Below, piece by piece: positions 27,121 to 35,512 of a DNA stretch of 64,000 bases. The stretch's first letter is position 1. Each line of letters begins with the position of its first letter. A program made the translations under genes and the position numbers. This DNA comes from Williamsia sp. 1138 (GTDB lineage: Bacteria; Actinomycetota; Actinomycetes; Mycobacteriales; Mycobacteriaceae), in contig NZ_MJEJ02000035.1 in assembly GCF_002095435.2 (NCBI RefSeq), positions 62,001 to 126,000 of the forward strand. The letters are read 5' to 3'. The notes beneath the pieces are model-generated. The model was not told the DNA's origin. It made no database searches and saw only the letters and a list, made by a program, of their open reading frames with translations.

Positions 27121-28137
27121 CTAGGCGGACGCTGCCGGCGTGGGCATCAGCTTTGCCAGGACGTCGTTGATGGTCAGCACCCCACGGAACCCGGCGTCGT
27201 CGACGACGACTGCCAGGTGATTGCGGCTCTCCCGCATCGTGCCGAGTGCCTCGTACACGGGCGTCGCCGCTGTCAGCGTGAGCACCGGACGCATCAGGTC
27301 TGACGCTGTCGCATGTGTGGGCGCATCCACGCTGTCACGCACATGCACGACCCCTGCGATGCCGTCCACGCCGCGCACCAGCAGCCGCAGGTGTCCGCTG
27401 CGGTGACCGGCGTCGCGCACGTCTGCCGCGCTCGCGCCGACATCCACCGTGCTCGGTGCCCCGATTGCGGGGGCGACGAGTTCGCCGACGGTCAGGTGCT
27501 CGAGCTCCAGTGCGACCGCGAGTTGTCCGTGATAGCGCTCGTCGAGCGTTCCCACCGTCGCCGAGTGCTCGACGAGGTGTTTCAGGGCGGCCGAATCCTG
27601 GCCCGTGTCAACCTGATCCACCGGCGTCACACCGACCGTGCGCAGCAGCGCGTTGGCCATCTGATTCAGCAGGTTGAGCAGTGGCCGCGTCAGCCACATG
27701 AATCCGCGCATCGGGATGGCCAGCAGGGTGGCCGACTTCTCCGGGTGAGCGATCGCCCAGGACTTGGGCGCCATCTCGCCGACCACGAGATGCAAGAACG
27801 TGACGATGATCAGCGCGAGCACGAATCCGAGGACGTCGGCCAGCCAGAGCGGCGCGCCCCAGTCGTCGAACGCCGGGGTGAGCCAGTGGTGCACAGCAGG
27901 TTTGGTGACCGCGCCGAGCGCGAGCGTGCAGACGGTGATTCCGAGCTGCGAGCCGGCGAGCAACACCGAGAGCTCGCTGGAACTACGCAGCGCCGCGCGC
28001 GCCGACCGGCTGCCCGGCGCGGCGTCTTCGAGGCGATGCCTTCGCGCAGCGATCAGCGCGAACTCGACGGCGACGAAGAACGCACTGGCAGCGATGAGCC
28101 CCACGGTGACGGCGAGAACAATCCATGGATTACTCAT
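27121..28137 (-). CDS. CNNM/CBS-domain membrane protein, short form
   Basis: This 338-residue hemolysin/CorC-type protein has the CNNM (DUF21) membrane domain (about 1-185). The signature LLAGSQLGITVCTLALGAV lies in it, with four hydrophobic segments. Two CBS motifs follow (LRLLVRGVDGIAGVVHVRD and NHLAVVVDDAGFRGVLTINDVLAKLM). The CorC_HlyC domain is absent. The family takes part in Mg2+ or Co2+ efflux. The ATG overlaps the stop of the longer paralogue by eight bases (ATGAGTAA), so the two should be made in a fixed ratio and may form a heteromer. Confidence 0.88.
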   Translation of the reverse strand: MSNPWIVLAVTVGLIAASAFFVAVEFALIAARRHRLEDAAPGSRSARAALRSSSELSVLLAGSQLGITVCTLALGAVTKPAVHHWLTPAFDDWGAPLWLADVLGFVLALIIVTFLHLVVGEMAPKSWAIAHPEKSATLLAIPMRGFMWLTRPLLNLLNQMANALLRTVGVTPVDQVDTGQDSAALKHLVEHSATVGTLDERYHGQLAVALELEHLTVGELVAPAIGAPSTVDVGASAADVRDAGHRSGHLRLLVRGVDGIAGVVHVRDSVDAPTHATASDLMRPVLTLTAATPVYEALGTMRESRNHLAVVVDDAGFRGVLTINDVLAKLMPTPAASA

Positions 28138-29491
28138 CGTCAGATCCTTTGTCGATGGCCAGCATCACGAACAACGATGCGGGCACGTGCTTGTCGATCT
28201 CCAGCACTTCTGCGACGAGGGTGCGCTGCGGCGCCGCATCTTCGTCGAGCAGATCCGATGGGTCGGCAGGGAGGGGGATCCGGACCACCTCACCGATCGC
28301 GGGCAACCCTTCGAACCGGGCGACGACCGCGCCGGCGAGAGTCTCGAAATCGCCTTCGGGCAGGTCGAATCCGAGCACTCGCTGCACCTCGTCGATGTGC
28401 ATGTCGCCGGGCATCGTCCATCCCGATTCGAGCGATCCCTGCACATCCCCGGCACCTTCGGGATCATGTTCGTCGACGATCTCACCGACGAGTTCCTCGG
28501 CCATGTCCTCGGTGGTGATCACACCGGCAAAACCGCCGTATTCGTCCACGACGAGTGCCATCTCCTCGGACGACGCCGACAGCTGCGCCAGCACCTGAGG
28601 CAACGGCAGCGTCGTGGGTACGACGACCGCGGGGCGCATCCGACCCAGCGCCGTACCGTCGACCGAGTCGCCGAGCAGATCATGCAGGTGGATCACACCG
28701 CACAGCTCGTCGGCGCCTTCACCGATCACGGGGTACCGCGTATGCCCGGACCCCATCTTCGCCAGCACCTCCGAGGCCAGGGTGTCGGCATCGACGGTGT
28801 CGACCCGTGAGCGCGGGATCATGGCGTGTTCGGCGGTCCGCGTCGGGAAGTCGAGAATGCGGTCCAGCAAGGTCGACAGTTCAGCGGGCAGTTCCCCGGC
28901 ATCGCGCGACTGCGCCACGATGTGCTCGAGGTCGCGGGCCGTCGCCGAGTGCTCGACGTCATGCACCGGTTCGATGCGCAACGCCTTCAGGAGCAGGTTG
29001 GACGACTGGTCGAACAGCCAGATCAGCCAGCCGAACAAGCGCAGGTACAGGGTGGTCGAGAGCGCCAGCCACCGGGCGACCGGTTCGGGTCGCGCGATGG
29101 CCAGGTTTTTCGGGAAGAGCTCACCGAACAGCATCTGCACGAACGTCGAGAACAGCACGGCCAGGACGGCGCCGACGGCGATCCCGACCGCGGTCGGGAT
29201 ACCGACACCACCGAGTAGCTCTCCGAGCCCGCGGCCGATGAGCGGCTCTGCGACATAGCCGACCAGCAGACCGGTCACCGTGATCCCGAGCTGGGCGCCC
29301 GAGAGCATGAACGATGTACGGCGGGTCACCGACAATGCCCGCGCCGCGCCGGCATCGCCTGCCTCGGCTCCGGCCTTGAGCCGGGACCGGTCGACGGACA
29401 TGTACGCGAACTCCTGGGCTACGAAATACCCCGTGAGTGCGGTGATGAGAAGGACTACAAGAATTCCGAACGCGATGGTCAGAACCGTCAA
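28130..29491 (-). CDS. CNNM/CBS/CorC-domain membrane protein, long form
   Basis: This 453-residue protein has a CNNM membrane domain (about 1-200; SFMLSGAQLGITVTGLLVGYVAEPL). The CBS pair includes HTRYPVIGEGADELCGVIHLHDLL and MALVVDEYGGFAGVITTEDMAEELVGEIVDE. The CorC_HlyC domain ends the protein. The likely start is a TTG at 29491 (MTVLTIAFG); no better ATG or GTG is close. It lies upstream of and overlaps the short paralogue. Mycobacteria carry a similar adjacent pair (Rv1841c/Rv1842c). Confidence 0.88.
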   Translation of the reverse strand: MTVLTIAFGILVVLLITALTGYFVAQEFAYMSVDRSRLKAGAEAGDAGAARALSVTRRTSFMLSGAQLGITVTGLLVGYVAEPLIGRGLGELLGGVGIPTAVGIAVGAVLAVLFSTFVQMLFGELFPKNLAIARPEPVARWLALSTTLYLRLFGWLIWLFDQSSNLLLKALRIEPVHDVEHSATARDLEHIVAQSRDAGELPAELSTLLDRILDFPTRTAEHAMIPRSRVDTVDADTLASEVLAKMGSGHTRYPVIGEGADELCGVIHLHDLLGDSVDGTALGRMRPAVVVPTTLPLPQVLAQLSASSEEMALVVDEYGGFAGVITTEDMAEELVGEIVDEHDPEGAGDVQGSLESGWTMPGDMHIDEVQRVLGFDLPEGDFETLAGAVVARFEGLPAIGEVVRIPLPADPSDLLDEDAAPQRTLVAEVLEIDKHVPASLFVMLAIDKGSDDE

Positions 29492-29723
29492 CGCGGGCTC
29501 GACCCCGCTTCGATGTTCGTGAGGGATACGGGCGGTGTGCTACTGCACGGTGCGCTGACCATGGCTCTTTCTGTTGTCGAGACGATCGATCGGACAATGT
29601 ACCCGCCAATAGTAAAGGATATTTTGCAATCGGTGCGGGCGGTGGGCGATGACGGCACGACGAGGCCACATTCATCTCCACAACTGTTCGCTTGTATGTT
29701 CGACACCGGGTAGCCTGTACCTC

Positions 29724-30389
29724 ATGCATCCCGGTCGCCAGGCGTCGCTGTTCGAGGAGGACGCAGCAGAGGACGCCGACAGCAACTCGATGATCGGCGT
29801 CAACACCGACGGGTTGTCTCCGCTCCCCGGAGCCGTCGCCCGGCGCACGCTCAGCGCCGGAGCCTGGGTCGATCTGAGGCCGGGCTGGGTCACCGCTGCC
29901 GACGAATTGTTCGACCGTCTGGAGTCAGACGCCGCGTGGCGCGAGGAACGCCGGGTCATGTACGACCGCGTCTTGCCGGTACCGCGACTGGTCAGCCACT
30001 ACGAAGACCGCCGCACGTTCCCACACCCGCTGCTCGAGACATGCCGCGGTGCTCTCACCGACTTCTACCGTGACGAGTTGCCCGAGGGATTCAGCTCGGC
30101 CGGACTATGCCTGTACCGCAACGGCAACGACAGTGTCGCCTGGCACGGCGACACCATCGGTCGCGGTAAGACCGAGGACACGATGGTCGCGATTCTTTCC
30201 CTCGGATCACCGCGACCGTTGCTGCTTCGCCCCACAGGCGGTGGCCGATCGCTGAAGTTCACCGTCGGCCACGGCGACCTCTTGGTGATGGGCGGTAGTT
30301 GCCAGCGCACGTGGCAGCATGCGGTTCCGAAGACCACCGGGGTCGGACCCAGGATCAGTGTGCAGTTCCGCCCCCACGGCGTTCGCTGA
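29724..30389 (+). CDS. AlkB-like 2-oxoglutarate/Fe(II) dioxygenase
   Basis: This 221-residue alpha-ketoglutarate-dependent oxygenase probably repairs alkylated bases. The iron ligands are His141 and Asp143 in WHGDTIG and His199 in WQHAVP. Arg210 and Arg216 in GPRISVQFR bind 2-oxoglutarate and substrate. The LCLYRNGNDSVAWHGD block is typical of bacterial AlkB homologues that act without Ada. The ATG at 29724 is used. Upstream is a 232-base gap with no other gene and only a poor SOS-like half site. Confidence 0.85.
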   Translation: MHPGRQASLFEEDAAEDADSNSMIGVNTDGLSPLPGAVARRTLSAGAWVDLRPGWVTAADELFDRLESDAAWREERRVMYDRVLPVPRLVSHYEDRRTFPHPLLETCRGALTDFYRDELPEGFSSAGLCLYRNGNDSVAWHGDTIGRGKTEDTMVAILSLGSPRPLLLRPTGGGRSLKFTVGHGDLLVMGGSCQRTWQHAVPKTTGVGPRISVQFRPHGVR

Positions 30390-30399
30390 GGCGGCGACT

Positions 30400-31275
30400 T
30401 CAGAGCGGGTAGTCGACGCCGGTCAGCTTCGCCGATTCATCCCAGAGTTGTTGCCACAACTGCTCGTTCTTCGACAACTTGGTCGACGGCGACTTCCCCA
30501 CCGGTCCGCGAACCCCCATGAGCCATGTCGGCCCCCAATATGTTCGGGGATCGGCGTCGGCGACCGTCGCCGCATACAGCGTCGACAGCGCAGCCTTGCG
30601 GGGATGGTGGCCGATGATCTTCGTCGCCGGTTTCGCGATCCGGTCCATCAGCGTCTCGGAGTGGGTGAACAGCTCGGTGGACGAGACCCCCGGGTGGACG
30701 GCGTACGACTTGAGCGGCGAACCCGCCGCCTCGAAGCGGCGTTGTAGTTCGCGCGCGAACATCAGGTTGGCGAGCTTGGCCTGCCCGTAGGCGACGGCGG
30801 GTACATAGCCGCGGTTCTCGTAGTTCAGGTCCTCGACATGCAGGGTGTTGGTCTGCCGGTGCGCGATGCTCGACACCGTCACGACCCGGTTCGAGATGCG
30901 ATCGAGCAGCAGCCCGGTGAGCGCGAAATGGCCGAGATGATTCACCCCGAACTGCGTCTCGAAGCCGTCGACGGTGCGGCGCATCGGGACGTTCATGATG
31001 CCCGCGTTGTTGATCAGCACGTCGAACGGCCCGGCCTGTTCGGCGAACGCCCGCACCGACGCCAGATCCCCCAGGTCCAATGCCACGACTTCGACGTCGC
31101 CGCCGATCCGCTGGGCGATGGGGGCCGCCTTGGCGGTGTTCCTGCAGGCCATCACCACCCGCGCGCCCTTGTCGGCCAGCGCGGCCGTCACGTACTCCCC
31201 CAGCCCCCCGTTCGCCCCCGTGACCACAAAGCTCTGGCCACTCAGGTCAGGGATGTCCTTCGTTGTCCATGCCAT
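30400..31275 (-). CDS. Short-chain dehydrogenase/reductase, paralogue 1
   Basis: This 291-residue classical or extended SDR has the NAD(P) motif TGANGGLGE (19-27), NNAGIMN and the catalytic YGQAKLANL. It resembles retinol-dehydrogenase-type SDRs common in actinobacteria. The opening MAWTTKDIPDLSGQSFVVTG is shared with the next gene, so the two are tandem duplicates. Its substrate is unknown. It starts 21 bases after the stop of paralogue 2. Confidence 0.87.
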   Translation of the reverse strand: MAWTTKDIPDLSGQSFVVTGANGGLGEYVTAALADKGARVVMACRNTAKAAPIAQRIGGDVEVVALDLGDLASVRAFAEQAGPFDVLINNAGIMNVPMRRTVDGFETQFGVNHLGHFALTGLLLDRISNRVVTVSSIAHRQTNTLHVEDLNYENRGYVPAVAYGQAKLANLMFARELQRRFEAAGSPLKSYAVHPGVSSTELFTHSETLMDRIAKPATKIIGHHPRKAALSTLYAATVADADPRTYWGPTWLMGVRGPVGKSPSTKLSKNEQLWQQLWDESAKLTGVDYPL

Positions 31276-31296
31276 GTCCCCGAACCTACCGGCCGG

Positions 31297-32181
31297 TCAG
31301 CGCTCGGCACCGGAGAAGGCGAAACGCACGCCGGTGAGCGACTCGGACAGGTCCCACAGACCGGCGGCGACAAGCTCGTCGTGCGAGCGCTTGTTCGATT
31401 TCGCGGGTCCCGGTGCACCGCGCATGCCGCCGAGCTTCGTGGGTCCGTAGAACGCGCCGGAGCGGGCCTGCGGGGACGTCGCAGCATACAGCTCGGGTAG
31501 CGCACCATCGGCCGCGGACTGCGCGGCCAGATTTCCGATCCCCATGAATCGGTCCCAGATCGACTCGGTATGGGATTGCAGCTCGGTCGCCGCATATCCC
31601 GGATGCGCCACAATGGATTTCACCGGGGACCCCGATGCCCTGAGCCTTGCCGCGAGCTCGTAGCCGAACAACAGATTCGCCAGCTTCGACTGCCCGTACG
31701 CGGGCCAGCGGCTGTACCTGCGCTCGCGATAGTTGGGGTCCTCGAGGTTGATCTTGCCGATCTGGTGCATGAACGACGACATGGTCACCACCCGATCGGA
31801 GATCTTGGGCAGCAGCAGTCCCGTCAGCGCGAAGTGCCCGAGATGATTTGTGCCGAACTGCATCTCGAAACCCTCGGCGGTTCGGGCCTCGGGCACCGCC
31901 ATCACGCCTGCGTTGTTGATCAGCACGTCGATCGGTCCGGTGCGCTCGGCACACGCCTGCACCGAACTGAGATCGGCGAGATCGAGTTCGGTGATCGACG
32001 CGCCCGCGCCGATCCTGGCTGCCACCGGTTCGGCCTTGGACACGGTGCGGCAGGCGAGGATCACCTCGGCGCCCGCGGCGCCGAGCGCGAGTGCGGCCTC
32101 TTTGCCCAGGCCACTGTTGGCCCCGGTGATGAGGATCTTGCGTCCGGTCTGGTCTGGGATGTCAGCGGTAGTCCACGTCAT
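31297..32181 (-). CDS. Short-chain dehydrogenase/reductase, paralogue 2
   Basis: This 294-residue protein has TGANSGLGKE, NNAGVMAVPEARTAEGFEMQFGTNHLGHF and the catalytic YGQSKLANL. It is clearly homologous over its whole length to the downstream gene and is probably first in a two-gene operon. An oxidoreductase for a ketone or lipid intermediate is likely; no specific substrate can be assigned. The ATG at 32181 is used. Confidence 0.87.
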   Translation of the reverse strand: MTWTTADIPDQTGRKILITGANSGLGKEAALALGAAGAEVILACRTVSKAEPVAARIGAGASITELDLADLSSVQACAERTGPIDVLINNAGVMAVPEARTAEGFEMQFGTNHLGHFALTGLLLPKISDRVVTMSSFMHQIGKINLEDPNYRERRYSRWPAYGQSKLANLLFGYELAARLRASGSPVKSIVAHPGYAATELQSHTESIWDRFMGIGNLAAQSAADGALPELYAATSPQARSGAFYGPTKLGGMRGAPGPAKSNKRSHDELVAAGLWDLSESLTGVRFAFSGAER

Positions 32182-32232
32182 CGCTTCAACGTACCTGGGT
32201 TCACGTGCATGTCTCCTTGTGTTGGAAGGTAT

Positions 32233-33915
32233 TTACCGGCGCTCACGTAGTCCGAGCATCATGCCAGGGATCTTGAGCGCACTGCCGACCAGCGATTTGA
32301 GGCTCCATCCGGCCGGGTCGGCGCCGGCGGCGATGGTGTAGAGCTTGGTCGGCACTGCGCGACCACGCAGCACCAGCGAACCGATCGAATTCCATTGCGC
32401 GGACTCGTCTTCCGACGCATCCAGCGCGGATCCGCTGGCCAGCACATGAGACCGCACCGATTTGGCGGCCTCGGACAGCCTGGCCGATTCGTTGACGGCG
32501 TCACCGACCACGGTGTACTCGTACCGGGTCACCGCGCCGATGTTGCCTGCGAACACGGTGCCCGCGGAGACGCCGATCGAAAAACGAAGCGGCCGAAGAA
32601 CCTCTAGTTCCGCGTAGAGATCACGGGCAGCGGCCAGTGCGTCGCCCGCGGGGTCGTCGACCTCGCTCGGGGCACCGAAGATTGCCAGTGCGGCGTCGCC
32701 CTCGAACTTGTTGATGAAACCGTCATGACGGTCGACGACCTCTGCGACGATGGCGAAGAAGCTGTTGAGGAGAGTGGCGACCGTTTCGGGTTTCTCGCGC
32801 TCGGCGAGCTTGGTCGACCCCTGGATGTCGACGAACAGCACGCCGACGAAGGCGTTCTCACCGTGGAAGCCCGCGCCCTGTTCCAATGCCAGTCGCGCGA
32901 CACCATCCCCGACATGACGCTCGAAGAGTTCCCTGATCTGCTCTCGTTCGGCGAGCCCGGCCACCATGTCGTTGAAGCCCTGCTGCAGGATCCCCAGCTC
33001 GGACGAATCGTAGACGTCCACAACGGGGTGAACCTGACCCGACTGCAGCTGCTCCATACCGGTCCGGATCTCGCGCAGCGGGTCGGTGATCGACCGAGAG
33101 ACCAACACGGTGGCCCGGATCCCGCCGAGCAGGCAGAAGATGGCGAGCACCACCGTCGGCGTATCGATCAGCATGCGGTTGTCCGGTAGCCAGCCCGTCA
33201 GGCGACCGACGTTGATCGCGATGATGCCGAACAGCGGGACGGCACAGAACACGATCCAGACCGCCAGCAGACGCTCGCGCACACCGAGTATCGCGCCGCC
33301 GAGCACCCCTCCGCGCAGCGCGATGGCGACCAGCGGCCGCGACATCCGCTCCACGAACAGGTAACTGAGGCAGCCGGCCGACGTGCCCGCCATCAGGAAT
33401 GCGGAACCGTAGACGACGAACTCGACGGCCGAACCGCCCAGCCCGATCGGGATGTAGACGATGGCACCGACAGCCCAGGTGAGCATCGCTGCTCCCGCCT
33501 GCTGCAGCGGCATCAACTGGATCGATCGACGCTTGGCCGGGGTGGCGGGTACGGCTTTGACGAACCAGGTCAGCTGGGGGTAGAGCAGATAGACACTGAG
33601 CGCGCCGCCCACGGCGAGCGCCGCCACCACCGCGATGACGAGAACGGGCAGGTTGGTCCCGGACACCATCCCCGAGACACTCAGCTCACCACCGGTCATC
33701 ACCAGCTGGATCATCACCACGGTCTCGATCGCGGCGATGATGTTGCTGATCGCGAGGCCGAGGACCGCGAGGATGATGAACCGGTTGGCGACATGTCTGC
33801 GACTGTCCGGGCCGTCCTGACTGGGGTCGGGCACACCGATCAGGAAATCGTCGAGGTGCATGACCGCACTGAGCGCACCGGCGACCCCGGATCGTCGAGT
33901 GCTCGGTCGTGCCAT
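32233..33915 (-). CDS. Membrane adenylate cyclase, HAMP plus class III catalytic domain
   Basis: This 560-residue protein has six membrane helices (between about 45 and 272), a HAMP linker (about 272-323) and a class III cyclase domain (about 355-545). Metal ligands are Asp363 (FVDIQGST) and Asp407 (FEGDA). Lys403 and Thr468 are the purine-selecting residues, and Asn475 and Arg479 act at the transition state. Lys with Thr is the class IIIb pattern, as in M. tuberculosis Rv1319c and Rv3645. It should make cAMP from ATP. The ATG at 33915 is used. It is divergent from a tetR gene across a short control region. Confidence 0.9.
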   Translation of the reverse strand: MARPSTRRSGVAGALSAVMHLDDFLIGVPDPSQDGPDSRRHVANRFIILAVLGLAISNIIAAIETVVMIQLVMTGGELSVSGMVSGTNLPVLVIAVVAALAVGGALSVYLLYPQLTWFVKAVPATPAKRRSIQLMPLQQAGAAMLTWAVGAIVYIPIGLGGSAVEFVVYGSAFLMAGTSAGCLSYLFVERMSRPLVAIALRGGVLGGAILGVRERLLAVWIVFCAVPLFGIIAINVGRLTGWLPDNRMLIDTPTVVLAIFCLLGGIRATVLVSRSITDPLREIRTGMEQLQSGQVHPVVDVYDSSELGILQQGFNDMVAGLAEREQIRELFERHVGDGVARLALEQGAGFHGENAFVGVLFVDIQGSTKLAEREKPETVATLLNSFFAIVAEVVDRHDGFINKFEGDAALAIFGAPSEVDDPAGDALAAARDLYAELEVLRPLRFSIGVSAGTVFAGNIGAVTRYEYTVVGDAVNESARLSEAAKSVRSHVLASGSALDASEDESAQWNSIGSLVLRGRAVPTKLYTIAAGADPAGWSLKSLVGSALKIPGMMLGLRERR

Positions 33916-33999
33916 CGAGGTCCGCCTTCTCTCGCCGCTGATCGTGCCTCGGACGTGGCCCTGACCGCAACGGAAGTCTCGCCGGTGAGTATACATATT

Positions 34000-34013
34000 G
34001 CAACTGGAGTTGC
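34000..34013. promoter_or_regulatory. TetR-type operator between the cyclase and tetR genes
   Basis: GCAACTGGAGTTGC is a perfect 6-2-6 palindrome 15 bases before the GTG at 34029. TATACAT-like sequence at 33990-33996 could be the -10 box of the tetR promoter, so binding would block it. CAACT-N2-AGTTG sites are common operators of actinobacterial TetR repressors. It may also control the divergent cyclase. Confidence 0.68.
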
Positions 34014-34028
34014 GTTAGAGTGGAGCAG

Positions 34029-34643
34029 GTGACGCAGCCCCCACCCCCCGCACCGGAACGGCCGAGCGCCACCCGGTCGCATCGCCGGGGGGCGGCCGTC
34101 CGCGACGGTGTGATGTCGGCTGCGGTCCACGAGCTGCTCAACGTCGGTTTCGACGGTCTGACCATCGCGCACGTCGCCGAGCGCGCGGGCGTCCACGTGA
34201 CGTCGATCTATCGGCGCTGGAAGACCAAAGAGCAACTGGTCACAGACGCCCTCATCGATCATTTCGATCCGACGATCGCCTCACCGGACACGGGTTCGCT
34301 CCGCGGCGATCTCATCGCGATGTGCACCGACCTCTACACCTCGCTCACGAGTCCTCAGATGAAGGCACTCCTGCGTCTGGCGGCGATGCCTGTGGACATC
34401 GACCCGCTCGACGAGGCCCGGCGCCGCATGGTCGAGGCCCGGCTCGACGTGCTGGCGGTGATCTTTGCGCGGGCCATCGCGCGCGGCGAGATCGGCGAGA
34501 ACGCACGCCCCGACTTCGCGATGGCGCTCGAGGTGCTCCACGCACCCATCTACACGCGGGTGCTGCTCAGTCGCGAACCCGTCGACGAGCACTACCTCGG
34601 CGGCCTCGTCGATCTGCTGCTGGCCGGTCTCATCGCCCACTGA
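34029..34643 (+). CDS. TetR/AcrR-family transcriptional regulator
   Basis: This is a repressor of about 204 residues. The N-terminal helix-turn-helix is GFDGLTIAHVAERAGVHVTSIYRRWKTKEQLVTDALIDHF. The C-terminal ligand domain contains LRGDLIAMCTDLYTSLTSPQMKALLRLAA and ends GLVDLLLAGLIAH. GTG codons at 34020 and 34029 are both possible starts; the leader is very short. It likely binds the palindrome just upstream and controls itself and perhaps the cyclase. The inducer is unknown. Confidence 0.85.
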   Translation: MTQPPPPAPERPSATRSHRRGAAVRDGVMSAAVHELLNVGFDGLTIAHVAERAGVHVTSIYRRWKTKEQLVTDALIDHFDPTIASPDTGSLRGDLIAMCTDLYTSLTSPQMKALLRLAAMPVDIDPLDEARRRMVEARLDVLAVIFARAIARGEIGENARPDFAMALEVLHAPIYTRVLLSREPVDEHYLGGLVDLLLAGLIAH

Positions 34644-34655
34644 CAGACATGGAAA

Positions 34656-34698
34656 CGGCGGCCGCGGCACCGGGATCTTCCGGTACGCGCGGCCGCCG
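34656..34698. terminator. Bidirectional stem-loop between tetR and yceI
   Basis: The 11-bp arms CGGCGGCCGCG (34656-34666) and CGCGGCCGCCG (34688-34698) enclose a second stem, ACCGG/CCGGT. The hairpin lies between convergent genes and lacks a long T run, so termination strength is uncertain. Confidence 0.65.
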
Positions 34699-34746
34699 CT
34701 GAACCTGATCCGACGGGGGGATCGGACCAGGTGGTTTCAGGCGAGA

Positions 34747-35298
34747 TCAGGCAGACTTGCCGGCCTCGATCTCGAGGGTGATGGTGACCTTGTCGCCGAC
34801 GACGCTGCCGCCGGTCTCGAGGGGCATGTCGAGGTCGATGCCGAAGTCCTTGCGGTTGAGCACAACCGAGGCCTCGAAGCCGGCGACCGGACCGTTGCCC
34901 ATGCCGGGGTTGACGCCGTTGAACTCGAGCTTGAGGGTGACCGGGCGGGTCACGCCATGAAGGGTGAAGTCACCTTCGAGGGCGTAGTCGTCGCCGTCGG
35001 CCTTGACCGAGGTGCTCGTGAACGTGGCGGTCGGGTACTTCTCGACCTCGAAGAAATCAGCGGACTTGATGTGGCCGTCGCGGCCTTCGTTGCCGGTGTT
35101 GATCGAGTTCACGTCGATCTCGGCGGTGACGGAAGGAGCGCCTTTCTCGTCGACGGTGATGGCGCCGGAGAAGGTCTCGAACTTGCCGCGCACCTTGCTG
35201 ACCATGAGGTGGCGGACGGAAAAGGAGACGGACGAGTGCACGGGATCGATGGTCCAGGTGCCGGCTTCGAGATCGGTGGTGGTGAGAGTGGTGCTCAT
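34747..35298 (-). CDS. YceI-family lipocalin-like protein
   Basis: This 183-residue protein has the YceI fold, which binds polyisoprenoid or other amphipathic molecules. It begins TTTDLEAGTWTIDPVHSSVSFSVRHLMVSKVRGKF, the diagnostic block of the family. No signal peptide is seen, so it is probably cytoplasmic, as in many actinobacteria. The ATG at 35298 has AAGGAG 8 bases upstream. It is divergent from the flavoprotein gene. Confidence 0.9.
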   Translation of the reverse strand: MSTTLTTTDLEAGTWTIDPVHSSVSFSVRHLMVSKVRGKFETFSGAITVDEKGAPSVTAEIDVNSINTGNEGRDGHIKSADFFEVEKYPTATFTSTSVKADGDDYALEGDFTLHGVTRPVTLKLEFNGVNPGMGNGPVAGFEASVVLNRKDFGIDLDMPLETGGSVVGDKVTITLEIEAGKSA

Positions 35299-35512
35299 GT
35301 GATTGCTCCTTGGTGTCCTGCGTTTTTGGTCTACAGAGAGTCTAAACGGACCTCGGTCCGAATACATTCCCCGATTCGGCAATCAAACTTGGGAGCACTA
35401 CTGACCTGCGCCGACGCGGCCACAATGTGACCGGAAGCACTCCCGGGTGTCCGTTTCATTGCATAATCTTCAGTCGGGGCGGGAAGCGAAACTCGAGACA
35501 GGCGGTAGCGCA

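Noticed and set aside
29670-29723. A LexA-like site upstream of the AlkB gene.
   Set aside because: Only one half (TCGAAC on the minus strand) matches; the other half agrees at three of six positions, so it is not called as an SOS box.
30400-32181. Insertion-sequence or recent-duplication scar around the tandem SDR genes.
   Set aside because: The genes are diverged along their length and no terminal repeats or transposase were seen.
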